Part shown: one piece after another, positions 53,641 to 64,000 of the stretch
How the letters are laid out: every line of letters begins with the position of its first letter
Position numbering within the stretch: position 1 is the stretch's first letter
NCBI GenBank assembly: GCA_963575745.1
Contig: CAUYUJ010013847.1
Coordinates: 1 to 64,000 of the forward strand
From: Prorocentrum cordatum
Taxonomy: Eukaryota; Sar; Dinophyceae; Prorocentrales; Prorocentraceae
Direction: 5' to 3'
DNA: 64,000 nucleotides
Program-made: the position numbers and the translations under genes
Notes under the pieces: model-generated
Seen by the model: only the letters and a program-made list of their open reading frames with translations
Databases searched by the model: none
What the model was told of the DNA's origin: nothing

Positions 53641-56187
53641 CCTCCTCCAACTAGGCATTTGATATTGTGACTGAGGGTTGCAAGAGCCCCTTCGGTGCTC
53701 AAGGGCCCCCTTGTCACCACCGTTTGCCCGTGGGGTTTCCGAAAATATGATGGTGGAGACCCCCAAGGGCCAGCAGTAGGTGGCCGTGCGCAGGACCATC
53801 CAGCACAGTTTGCTGACTTGATCGTGCGTTTGGGCGCCGCCGCAGCTGCTGCCCGAACTCTTAGCCAGGAGCGAAGGAATGAAAGAGTGGAAAATTGGCT
53901 CCGACAGAACTTCGGGCTGAAGGTACGAAATGCGCTCTTAGCTCGTCTGCCTGCGGCAGGTTGAATACCTTCGACGAATGTGAGTTCCTCGGGAGTTGTT
54001 GTTTCGCATCCGATTCCCCAGGGCCAGGCGATCTGTTTCGAGCTTGTGGCAGGTATCAAGCAGGCCGAACCTCCCTGGCGAGGGTTTGGTTTTGGAGCCC
54101 TTTGCCCATTATATGTGGACTGCGCGTGGGCTGGATGGATTCCACATGGGGCGCGACCCCTGGATGAGCGATGACTGTTTCCAGGTGTGTTGCACGATGA
54201 TCTGGATTATGGAATAGAGATCAATCCCCCACCCTGATTACAGGTAGTGCAGCTAGCTCTTCCCATGAAGCCGCCAGGAGGTTGCAGGCCGATCGGCCCA
54301 ATCTGCTCGCAATACCGCTTATGAGGCAGATGGCGCCGCCACTTCGCGCCCGAGTGGGAGATGACAGCTTCTACGCGGACAGGCTTTGGCGTCAGCTAGC
54401 GACGTCGTTTGGAGGCAGAGCAGGGCTTCAGGGCGGAGGCTGCGACTACCAGGGGAAAAGCTAGCATGACCTTCGCGCGGGACATGTCCGCATTACTTAT
54501 AAGGAGGGATCTGCCTGGTCAGACTAGAGATGCACTGCGACAAGTCTGCTTTCCCTGAAGTCATTTTCAAGCGCGCGATCTCGGCACACCGGTCGGCTGC
54601 ATTCGTTTCTTTGGCAGGGTTTGTCCGCGGGCCCTTTTACGTTATCAACGGGGTCATAGTTGGGCGCAGTTTCGTTGCGGATTGCTCGAGGAAGGTTATT
54701 ATATGCATGCCTTCCCGCACGCGACATCACCCCCGAATGCGTTTGTGGGGCCAACATCTGGACGACAGCATCCCATCCGCAGAATAATAGCGCGCCACAG
54801 GCGATCGCAGGCTCGAAGGAGGTCAGTGCCCAGCGACAAAGCTGACGCGGCCATGCGTGCGTTTCTGGACCCTTTGGCAGGGCCACTCATTGCTGGTGCT
54901 GTGAATCTTGTGTCGAGCGATGCTGGGGGTCGGCCTCGTCAGGCCGCTCGTCGCGGTTTAAAATTTCGCACCAGGGTAGACAACCCTGGGAAATGCGTCA
55001 TAAAGCTGGTCAGGGTGCAATGCAGCCTCGGCAAGTATCATCATAGGATGCGGATTTCTGCCCCGCACACACACACCGCCCCACCCCGGCGCGTCGCACG
55101 GTTCGGAAATCAGCGGGCCCTCAGACTCCGAGCCCCCGAAATTCGTCGGGAAGCAAGGGAATGTTTTCGCGTGGGGGCTCAGGGGCGTTCTCTGACTTTT
55201 ACAATGATATGTCAACAAGACATCGCTTGGCCAGGTGGCGTCTCTCCCATCGCACGATACTCCGAGAAGGCATGGGCGCTGCAGACGCACTCGCTCCCGT
55301 TTCCGCGCAGGTCCGGCGCAGCTACGCGGCGGTTGAAACGCAGTCGCCCCCCGACCTGCCCCGCCTTGGCGCGACGCGCCCAGGCCGATATCCGCCCTGC
55401 GTCTTTCTCTGCAGCGGGAATGGTGGGACGCGACTTGATCGCGCGACCTGCGTCACGTTAACATGCGTTTCGCACGCCGCGTTGAAGCGCACGCCGCGCG
55501 CCGCGCCACCTCGGGGCCCGGGGCGCGGGCTGCCCGCGAGGCCGAGGCTCGGCGCGCCAGGCGCTGCAACGACGCGGTTCAGAACCGCTCGAAGTCACCG
55601 AGGCCCCCGACGAGGAAGGGGGCCCCGCGCGACGCCCGGCGCGCGAGGCGCCGCTGACATGGCGAGGCGGAGGGTGAGCCACCAGGCCCTGAATATCCAC
55701 CCGCTCTGTGGCCAGACAGGCGACGCGGTGCGCCGTCGACTGGGGCCGCGCCCGCGCGTCTCCTCCACCCGCAAAGAAGTGCAACCCCGGGGCCCCGCGG
55801 CAAGCCGCAGGCATGCGCGCCGTTACTTTGCACGGGTCTGTCTCAGCATCCTGGAGATCGCCCCCTCGGCCTGCGCTGGGAGGCGGCCCGGCCCCAGCCC
55901 GGGCGCTTCGGGGCAAGCCCCCCCCCCCCCCCTCCCTCCGCGCAGGCGGCGCTTTTGCAAGCGACGTCGATGCTGATGGCCCAGTTGGCAGAGACCCCTT
56001 ATCAGCGAGCCCCCCCGGGGCGGGGCGCGGGCCGGCTGCCCTTGCCAGCGCGGGCGGCAGGCCAGGAAGGCCCGCTGCCCTTGCCCGCGCCCTTTTCGCG
56101 CAGACCTCTGCGCCCCCCGCTGGCCGAAAATACAACGGCCGCCTAATGTTCGCGGCCTGGGCCGCGGCCTCAGCCGGCCGAGCGCGA

Positions 56188-56499
56188 TGGCCGCCAAACA
56201 AGCGCGACCGGCCAGTTGGAGTTGGAATGCGAGTTGGACGCGGCCCCCCCAGAAACAAATTCGGGCCACGCCCGAAAGCATAAATTCCTCGAGGTCGGGG
56301 CCCCGGGCACGCGGGGCGTTCGCCGGGGCCCCCCACCTGGCGACGGCTGTGCAATGGCGCACTTCCCGCGCCGAGCACGCGGCGCACATGGCGCGGCAGG
56401 AGCACGCGGAGCACTTGGCGCTCGCGGAGCACGCGCCGCAGATGCCGCGTCTCGCACGTTTGGGCCTCACGGGTGGCCTGGTGCACCTGAACGCGTGAC
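56188..56499 (+). CDS. Open Ala/His-rich ORF within the decayed element
   Basis: ATG-initiated frame that includes EHAAHMARQEHAEHLALAEH and ends GGLVHLNA-stop. The helical, His/Glu/Ala-rich stretch is regular, but neighbouring frames are open too because of GC content. No family recognised. Confidence 0.2.
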
Positions 56500-58049
56500 G
56501 CACGCGGCATGCGCGGCGTTCTTGGGCAATTCGCTGAGACACGGGTACCACTTCTGCGTCGAGAGGGCGGGTGGGAGTGAGCGAGACGGCTCGCGGTCTC
56601 TCACGGGGTCTTTGTTATCTCGGCACTCGGGCCTTTTAGTATTGAGAGCCGAGTGCCAGGTACATTGGCACAGTCTCCATCGGCAGTTGATCCTAATGCT
56701 CAGGGCACGTTCGGGCACTTCCAAGGAGGGCGCCAGGGAGTTAGACAACTTCGTCGCGTTCAACGGGGCGCCCCAGGCCATCGCAAGCACGACCGCAAGG
56801 TACGAGGCGGCCACAAAGCCGCACGCGCCTGTTCGAGCGCAGCGCTTAAGGAAGTTTGCGAATATGCAGGCGCTCGGCTGTGTCAATCCGTCTTTTATCC
56901 CAGCGGCAGGGGCCGCGGGGCCTGCGCCAGTGCCACCCCCCTGAGACATGGAGCTCGACTGCGGGCAGTCCGGTATGGATCTGGTTCGGGCGAAGGCCTC
57001 CAGGGGATCGGGTCAGCAGCATTGGACTGCTTCCCATCGTCGCTGGGCCAACAAATCCGCGCTCGAACCCTGGGTAAATCGACGCCCCCCCATCCTGGGA
57101 ACCCGAAGATGGCTTCCGAAGTCGGCCTGGACATCGGCCCCGGGCAAGGGCGGGCGCAGATCTAGGCAGCCTGAGCTGCGCGCAGTCAGAGTGGTGAAGA
57201 GTACCTTAAGATTATTGGTGCCCTCTCTTCGCCTGGTGGGTCTCCAGGTCTACCTGCCGCGGAAGCCACTACCAGTTCCCCGCCCAGTTCTAGCGCGGCC
57301 GCGGCCTGCATTTTTCTGGCAGCTGCCGCGCGCGCGAGCGGGTTGGGGATGGATGCGTCTAGGGGGCAAAGTGTGCATCTCAGAGTGGGAGGGGGTGAAC
57401 ATGCGCGCGCGTTCTCATCTCCTGCTCAACTTCGAGACTCCGGCAGTTTCCTGGCGACCCCCTCCCCCCCCGACCCCGATCTCGGAGCACCTTAGAGACG
57501 TTGCCTTTGGGTGTAGAGGTGCCCAGGATTATGCGAGGCCATGGATGGCGGGGCTTGGGAGGCGCAGTTTGCCAGGACTTCCTTTCGAAGGATCTCGAAT
57601 ATCTCGGGCGAGGCGGCTGCGTTCTTGGGGCCCGCCTCTAGCTGGCAAGGCAACGACAGCGACAGCCTGGAAGGCGCGGCTTCTGGAAGGTTGGGCGGCT
57701 GGGGCCCGCGGGGTGCACTGGTGGACTCGCGAGGCTCCCCCATGGGCCCCCTCCCCCACGCTGCCTTGCAACGTGGCTGTGATCTCTGATCCTCAAGCCC
57801 AATTGGATAGTGAGGCTGCTCGATTTAGTGGGCACTAAAATGCCACCACGCAGCCGCCAGACCAGGGGGCCATAGAGCACCGGGGGCCTCTGCCCGTCGT
57901 GTCGCCCGACTTGCCGCGCAGCGCTGCCAAAACATACCCTCTTCGTATTTCCATTAGCGCGGATGGCTTCCACCTGCGCCATTATGCGTCGCTGTCAGAA
58001 GGAGCGTTGACTGTTCTAGCGATAATCCTCAGCATTTGCGAGCCGACCG

Positions 58050-58376
58050 CAGCCTTCGCCAACCAGATCAGACGCGCCGCGGTCTTGCTCCTTCCCAAAC
58101 CAGCTGGAGGATGGAGGCTCATTGAGCAATTCCTTTTCGCTTCGGCTTTGGGGCAGACTGCGCAGGGGATGCGCTGTCGAGTGGGAAGGTAAATTTCAAC
58201 GCCCATATCTCGCAGCCGGCGCCTTCGCAGACGCCGCGGACGTAGTTTGGAGGCAGGCTGCGACGGCAGAGGCCCCCGCCAAGCGCATCACGTCGCAAGT
58301 CGCTTGCTCTGCGCTGCGGGATTTGCACGAGCTTTACGAACACATCCGGTTGCGGCTCTTGCAGCACAGAAGCTAA
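58050..58376 (+). pseudogene. Reverse transcriptase fragment
   Basis: VLLLPKPAGGWRLI matches the LLPKPxGGxRPI block of LINE reverse transcriptases. A stop follows, and the next RT part (DAADVVWRQAATAEA to YEHIRLRLLQHR) lies in another frame and ends at TAA 58374-58376. Confidence 0.5.
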
Positions 58377-58378
58377 AT

Positions 58379-58417
58379 CCCCCCCACCACCACCACCACC
58401 ACCACCACCACCACCCC
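58379..58417. repeat. (CAC)n microsatellite
   Basis: CCCC followed by about eleven CAC units. It gives His or Trp runs in other frames that are artefacts. Confidence 0.9.
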
Positions 58418-60069
58418 TGCCATACCTCCAGGGCATGCATCGCTGCCCACGCACGCAGGGCCCAGGCGCATGACAATCGCAGGCGTGGTGGAAGGCAAAT
58501 GGTTTTTTTGTTGCTTCAGCGCATGACATAGCCGCGGGGGATTCCTTCGCAGCGGCGCGTGCCGGTGTGCATGCGATCCCGCCCACGGATTCGAATCCGC
58601 CGTCGGTTCGGTTTGTTCTCAGCATGCACATAGACAAGCATGGGCGCTGTCCACGGGGTCGCCCGCACACGTGGGCGAGGCGTCACGACCGCGGCTTCTC
58701 AGTTGCATTCGGCCAGATCCAACGGCGCAATGCGCCTCGCTGCTGGAGACAGCCTCGGCGGCGCGCCCATCGCGGGCGATCGGGGCCAAGGTCTGCGACA
58801 ACCTGGAAGGTCCTGGGGAGGGCTTGAGTTCCGCGACGAGCTCCGCCGCCAAAACGGGGGCGTCGACGACGCAGCAGACGTGCCCAGGCGTCAGGGCGGC
58901 CGAGGAATCAAACGCGCTCGGGGGCAGCATGCGTTCAAGAAACAGGCGCAACGGCTTCGCTGGTGCCGCGCTTCCCCGGGGCGGCGGCACGCAATTACGT
59001 CTTTTGTATGAAAATGACGGCCCCACTGGCAGGAGCCACCCATGCGTCCGAAGTGCAAGGAGCTTCTGATTACTACCTGGCAGGGTTCCGTCTCGCTCTG
59101 GGGCACGCCCTCAGACCTTCCCCGGGCCAAATGATCCCCACCTCTCTCCTCGTCCTCGAAAGCGACCCCTGCTGGCTTTCCGCCGCTACGCCATTGGCGC
59201 GATATGCGAAGGAGATCTGAGCGATTCAGCACAGATTCAGGCACCCTTTGTCGCTCGGCTGTTCGAGGCAAGCTTGGAGCCAGGTCGTCGGGGACGGCGA
59301 CGACGAGGAGGGGGGGAAGCATACTTGGAGGAGGGCACGCGGCCCCACCGGCGCCATGAAGCTATCATTATCGCGCATCGGCTGTGGAGCGCGTTCCTTC
59401 ATGGAGTTCATCATTGAGTTCGGCGACACGATATGCGCGACCCCTGCGCCCCCAGCTCCGATCGAGGCTTCATTGGGGGATGGGGTCTGCAAGGAACTGC
59501 AGCGCGATTCTGGAAAGGCCCTCGAGGTCGGTGCCAGACTACGCCACGGCGTTGTTCAGCCCGCGCAGGCGCCCAGCAAATACTCGGCCTACGAGCAAGG
59601 TCGCATTCGCCGGCTTAGTTGCGGCCTTGCGCGGACCAGGGATCGCGCGATCACGGGGGGCACCAGTTGGAGTCCAGCCTTTGCCCGCGTTGATCGGCAG
59701 CACCCGATGCGATATGCCATAGGTCATGGTGTTGTTCTGCTGTTCTTGTTTATCGCAGCGGCATGTTCCGAGGTGCGCGAGGCAGCCAGGTCGATCAACC
59801 TGAACGGTCGCAAGATGTTCTTCCTGTACATCAAGGCTGCGTTCCCCCATCCAGGTGATCCGCGGCCTCGACCGCGGAAGGAAGGCGGCACCTGCGCTTC
59901 TTGGGAGGAAGATCCCGCCAACAGGAGGACAACGACGCATTGGGGGGCACCGCCATGGACGGGAGTTGCGAGCGCAGCATATTACGAAGTTATATCGAGC
60001 AAGCTGGTGGTTTACAGCCCATTCTGGGCGTGGAGAGCTTCAGCGTTCTGCGCATAGGCCTGCTGCCCG

Positions 60070-60102
<33 letters not shown>
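60070..60102. repeat. Poly-C run of about 33
   Basis: Uninterrupted C homopolymer inside the decayed LINE. Exact length is doubtful because such runs are hard to sequence. Confidence 0.9.
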
Positions 60103-60103
<1 letters not shown>

Positions 60104-60360
60104 CGCAAACCAGCCAGGCGGGAGAGTTTGGGGCCCGAGAGGCCGCGTCTCAGCGCATGTGGGGCCCATCTCGGGGTGCACTTTTGGCTGCCTCAACGCG
60201 GTCAAAGTTGAGGGTGCCGCGGTGGCCATCCAGCTGCCACACAAGCGCCCACATGCCGCTATGGCGTGTTCTGGTTTGTTTGCGCTTGGGGCTGATTTTA
60301 TGAAGATGGAGGCGCGCGTCTTAGCAGGGGGCGCGCACTCCTCCCAGGACGTTTTCTAGA

Positions 60361-60420
60361 AGACGGGCAACGACCCCGCCGACCGCGCGGCCAAGCGCGG
60401 GCCCAGGCTGCACCCGAGTC
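60361..60420 (+). pseudogene. RNase H C-terminal fragment
   Basis: GNDPADRAAKRGPRLHPS matches the GNxxADxxAK end of LINE RNase H domains. The upstream part of the domain is not recognisable in the same frame. Confidence 0.45.
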
Positions 60421-61180
60421 CTTCCCACAGCGGGCGCGATGTTCTTAGCTCGGCAGATTCGAGTCTGTAAAGCGGCGATCAAGCTTGGTGCACGGCTCCT
60501 GCCAGTTTGGCCCCGCCTAGATCTGTCTGGCGTTGAATTGATGGAGGTTCCGAAGGTTGCCAGAAACTCTGTGCCCACCGCCGATCATGAGTGGACAATC
60601 GCCCCTCGCCTTCTGGTTGTTTGGGGGGGGGGGGGGGTTCCCCTGGTTCTTGCGGTGCTGAAGGAGAGTGGTCATACGCTCCCTTCCTTTGACTGCTCTG
60701 ATGAGAGCCTTAAGTTCGTTTGCACCTCGTGCGAAGCCTACGCTGCGCCAGGGCCCCATCAAGCACATTGGTCAAGAGTGTCTCGGGAAGAAGAGGGGCA
60801 CGAAGAGCAACAGGGACAGGTGGCCCGTCAGTCTTAAAGGCCGTCGCCCAAAGATGCAAAAAAAAGTGTCGCTGACGGCAGATATCTCTGTTTTCGAGCG
60901 ATCGTGATGGCAGGGCATGTTCCATGCCATTAAAACCCCCCCCCCATTCCCCCCTCCCCCCCGACACGGCGGCCCACGAGAAGATGTTAGACGCTTCGCG
61001 CATCCCCACCACTTTCGGGTCTGACTGCCCAGCGCCTACGTGCTGGCCGCGGCTGCAGCGCACCTCGGCGACCTTCGGCCGTTACCCGCTTGGCGGCAGG
61101 ACCGGCGCTTGGGCCTGCGCGTCCGCTCCCATCTTTGCCCCCTGGCCTGCGGTTGGTTTCGGAGGCGCTGGCTGGCGCGC

Positions 61181-61690
61181 CGGCCCCACCATGGGCAGCG
61201 GGTGGATCGTGGAGCGAGAGCTCTGTGGGTCCTTGCCCTTTCTCTGCCGACCCCGCGCACGGCGGTGGCACCTCGCGCTGAGTGGCGCAGCCATCAGCGC
61301 GGCGCTTCGGTACTACCTGCCTGTTCGGCTAGTTTGGCTGCGCGGACTGGCGCCGACAGGGCGACTCCCCGCTGCGTATCCCAGCCGACCCCGCGCGCGG
61401 CGGTGTTAGAACCTCGCATTGAGTGGTTCTGCCTTCAGCGCGTCGCTTCACCCCCACTTGTTGGCCGGCGTCTGGTTACGGAGCGATGGCTGACGCACCG
61501 GCCCCACAATGGGCAGCAGTGTGGATCGTGGAGTGAGAGCTCTGTAGGCCCCTGCCCTGTCTTCGCCTACCCCGCGCACGGCGGCGGCACTTCGCGCTGA
61601 GCGGTTCAGCCTTCAGCGTGTCGCTTTGGTCCTACCTGTCTAATCGGCCAGGCTGGCTGCGCGGACTGGCGCCGACTGGGCGATTCTTCC
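61181..61690. repeat. ~317-base tandem duplication made of ~158-base halves
   Basis: CCGGCCCCAC begins at 61181 and 61498; GGCGCCGAC recurs at 61349 and 61668. A half-unit similarity (GACCCCGCGC(A/G)CGGCGG...) appears at about 61248 and 61389. Frames here are repeat artefacts. Confidence 0.75.
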
Positions 61691-61789
61691 GCAGCGTCTA
61701 ATTCCCCAAACAGCTTGCTGAACGGGGTGCTGTTGTGATAGAAGCTAATTCCGGCCGAGGGAAAGCTAAGCACAGACTCTCCGGGGATT

Positions 61790-62176
61790 GAGCGTTTCGC
61801 GTGAGACATCCTCCTAAATCTGAGCTCTGAGAGGCCGCGCGAGAGGTGGTCCGGGCCGTTTCGCTTGAGACATCCTCGAAACTCTGAGCTCCCAGATGCC
61901 GCGCGAGAGGTGGTCCGGGCCGTTTCGCCTGAGACATCCTCGCAACTCTGAGCTCCAAGATGCCGCGCGCGAGGTGGTCCGGCCCGTTTCGCCTGAGACA
62001 TCCTCGAAACTCTGATCTCCCCGATGCCCTGCGCGAGGTGGTCCGGCCCGTTTCGCCTGAGACATCCTTGCAACTCTGAGATCTGAGATGCCGTGCGCAA
62101 GGTGGTCCGGCTTGTTTCGCACAAAATATTCTCGCAACTCTGAGCTCTCAGATGCTGCGCAAGAGGTGGTCCAGCC
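61790..62176. repeat. 64-base satellite, six copies
   Basis: AGGTGGTCC begins at 61844, 61908, 61972, 62036, 62100 and 62164, exactly 64 bases apart. The unit includes GTTTCGCCTGAGACATCCTC, then GCAACTCTGAGCTC. More copies lie at about 62830-63000 and 63440-63610. Confidence 0.95.
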
Positions 62177-62209
62177 TGGGGGCCCAGAAGGCCACATGTT
62201 ACATATCCT

Positions 62210-63640
62210 CCATGGGACCCTGCGAGCCTCAGGAGGCCCCAGAGAGGTCCAGGAGGCCGCAGGACGCCCAGGACAGGCCCCAGGGGCCCCCAGGAGATTC
62301 CCAGGAGGCCCCAGGAGGCCCTCTATCAGAACGTGTCAAGTTAATACACATCCGGTGTCGATTCGTTGATTTTCCTGCTCTTGTGCCCCCCCTCTGGCCC
62401 AAGCGGCCACAGGTTAGATATCCCCCCTGGGAGCCCCAAGATGCTTCAGGAAACCTCAGGTGGAGTTCAGGAGGCCACAGGAGGCCCAGGAGGAAGCTCC
62501 AGGAGGTCCCCAGGAGGCCCAGGAGGCACCAGGAGGCCGCAGGACGCCCAGGACAGGCCCCAGGGGTCTCCAGGAGATTCCCAGGAGGCTCCCAGGAGGC
62601 CCCAGGAGGCCGCTTATCAGAACGTGTCAAGTTAATACACATCCGGTGTCGATTCGTTGATTTTTCCTGCTCTTGTGCCCCCCCCCCTCCATTTGGAGAG
62701 GCCCAAACGGCCACAGGTTATATATCCCCCCTGGGAGCCCCAAGAGGCCCCAGGAAACCCCAGGTGGAGTTCACGAGGGGAGGAAGCTCCAGGAGGTCCC
62801 CAGGAGGCCCCAGGAGGCACCAGGAGGCCCCCGCAACTCGGAGCTCTGAGACGCCGCGCTCGAGGTGGTCCAGCCCGTTTCGCCTGAGACTTCCTCGCAG
62901 CACGTTTCGCCCGAGACATCGTCGCAACTCTGGGGTCCGAGATGCCGCGCGCGAGGTGGTCCAGCCCGTTACGCTGGAGACATCCTCGCAACTCTAGGCT
63001 CCGAAATGCCGTTCGCGATGAAGAGGAGGTGGAGGAGGAGGAGGAGGAGGAGGAGGAGGAGGAGGAGGAGATGGAAGGGAGAAGGAGGAGGCGGATGATG
63101 TGCATGAGGGAGCAGGCAGGAGGAGGGGGAGGTCCCAGAGAGCTTCAAGAGGCCGCAGGACGCCCAGGACAGGCCCCAGGGGTCCGCAGGAGATTCCCAG
63201 GAGGCTACCAGGAGGCCCCAGGAGGCCCTCTATCAGAACGTGTCAAGTTAATACACATCCGGTGTCGATTCGTTGCCCCTGTATTTGGAGAGGCCCAAAC
63301 GGCCACCGGTTAGATATCCCCCCTGGGAGCCCCAAGATGCTTCAGGAAACCTCAGGTGGAGTTCAGGAGGCCACAGGAGGCCCGGGAGGAAGCCCCAGGA
63401 GGTCCCCAGGAGGCCCAGGAGGCACCAGGAGGCCCCCGCAACTCGGAGCTCTGAGACGCCGCGCTCGAGGTGGTCCGGCCCGTTTCGCCTGAGACTTCCT
63501 CGCAGCACGTTTCGCCCGAGACATCGTCGCAACTCTGGGGTCCGAAATGCCGCGCGCGAGGTGGTCCAGCCCGTTACGCTGGAGACATCCTCGCAACTCT
63601 GGGTTCCGAGATGCCTTTCGGGATGAAGAGGAGGTGGACG
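62210..63640. repeat. Compound repeat block with CCAGGAGG minisatellite
   Basis: Three copies of a ~45-base block starting TATCAGAACGTGTCAAG occur at 62324, 62615 and 63231. They sit among CCAGGAGGCCC-type repeats and the 64-base unit. The stretches 62400-62880 and 63290-63540 are long direct copies of each other. A (GGA)n run lies at 63020-63075. Confidence 0.85.
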
Positions 63641-63823
63641 AGGAGGAGGAGGAGGAGGCATGTTTTAACATGCCATGCCAGCCCGCACTAGGCGGGCACG
63701 CAATCGACCTTGGAAACCGCAGTGGGTCTAAAAACCCTGTTTGGGGATACTGCACTCCGGCTATAATCGAGCATTTTGCTTTCTGCATGTGCATACTCGC
63801 TTTCTTGCGGGTTTTTACTGCAG

Positions 63824-63969
63824 GTGCATTGCCTGTTGTAGCGAATGAGCTTCGCCTGCTGGCCCAGACGACGCCCGCCGCCCCCCGTCCGCCGCCTCGG
63901 AGCCGCCGACCAAAAAAGTACCCCCACCACTTGGCCACGGCCACCCTGGTGCCCACGCAGTCGACTGAG
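63824..63969 (+). CDS. Internal exon candidate, unknown protein
   Basis: Left border TTTTTACTGCAG, right border ACTGAG|GTACGG. The 146-base block encodes ALPVVANELRLLAQTTPAAP and, after a basic stretch, KYPHHLATATLVPTQSTE. Good splice-site context and an unbroken frame support an exon whose neighbours lie outside the window or in the AT-richer sequence at 63660-63820. Function unknown. Confidence 0.45.
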
Positions 63970-64000
63970 GTACGGTATCGCGCTTTCTCTCTCGGAGCTG

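Larger units (their letters stand above)
53660..60840 (+). mobile_element. Heavily decayed LINE-type element
   Basis: Plus-strand fragments in changing frames have LINE character. Early blocks: GQAICFELVAGIKQAEPPWR (from about 54024), FYADRLWRQLATSFGGRAG (about 54369), FVRGPFYVINGVIVGRSF (about 54618). Then RT-like RRAAVLLLPKPAGGWRLI (about 58070), a DAADVVWRQAATAEA block (about 58230), VLSMHIDKHG (about 58615, possibly a degraded YIDD box), and RNase H-tail-like GNDPADRAAKRG (60366). Stops and frameshifts are frequent throughout. It belongs to a different, older lineage than the 9871 element. Ends are not defined. Confidence 0.5.

Noticed and set aside
55823-56551. Minus-strand Cys/Arg-rich ORF (CGACSASAKCSACSCRAMC)
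   Set aside because: Opposite strand of a GC-rich block whose plus frame is also open; Cys arise from GCG/GCA-rich repeats and no fold is recognisable.
61606-62197. Minus-strand ORFs with repeated MSQAKRAGPPRAR
   Set aside because: 64-base satellite units; 64 is not a multiple of three, so frames rotate through the units.

Overview
The window looks like nuclear DNA of a dinoflagellate. Support: a 22-nt near-perfect copy of the dinoflagellate trans-splicing spliced leader at 27728-27749 (one mismatch); short GC-rich exons with pyrimidine-rich introns, including a likely GA-AG intron in the 2595-4021 gene; very long GC-rich retroelement reading frames; abundant microsatellites and minisatellites; no operon-like layout. 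Genus cannot be settled from the sequence. I see no rRNA, tRNA or CRISPR array.

Layout. 1-4100: microsatellites and one multi-exon hypothetical gene. 4115-4330: a hairpin and decamer repeats built on TGTCAAGAT. 5635-7751: a damaged, transposase-like dinoflagellate family gene. 8228-8818: a ~113-bp minisatellite. 9871-26087: a giant (~16.2 kb) non-LTR retrotransposon sitting between two (TC)n tracts, with ORF1 and a 4151-codon ORF2 that carries endonuclease, reverse transcriptase, zinc knuckle and RNase H plus unusual N-terminal domains. 27728-32060: a spliced-leader relic followed by a PPAQ-repeat gene and exon-like pieces. 33645-39150: ORFs and a decayed element with an aspartic-protease motif and a broken dUTPase. 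39868-40905: a ~101-bp satellite. 43551-53578: a complete DIRS/Ngaro-like retroelement with split direct repeats (A1 ... B1-A2-B2), inserted in an (ATC)n microsatellite, encoding RT-RNase H and a J-like domain. 53660-60840: a heavily decayed LINE. 61000-63640: nested tandem repeats. 63824-63969: one clean exon candidate.

Most of the window is therefore retroelements and satellites, with a few host-like exons between them. The two long elements look young (very long open frames, identical terminal repeats), and both sit inside microsatellites. The best leads are the split-direct-repeat element without a recognisable tyrosine recombinase, its J-like domain, and the ADP-ribosyltransferase-like domain inside the giant LINE. 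Domain calls come from motif reading alone; none was confirmed by a search.
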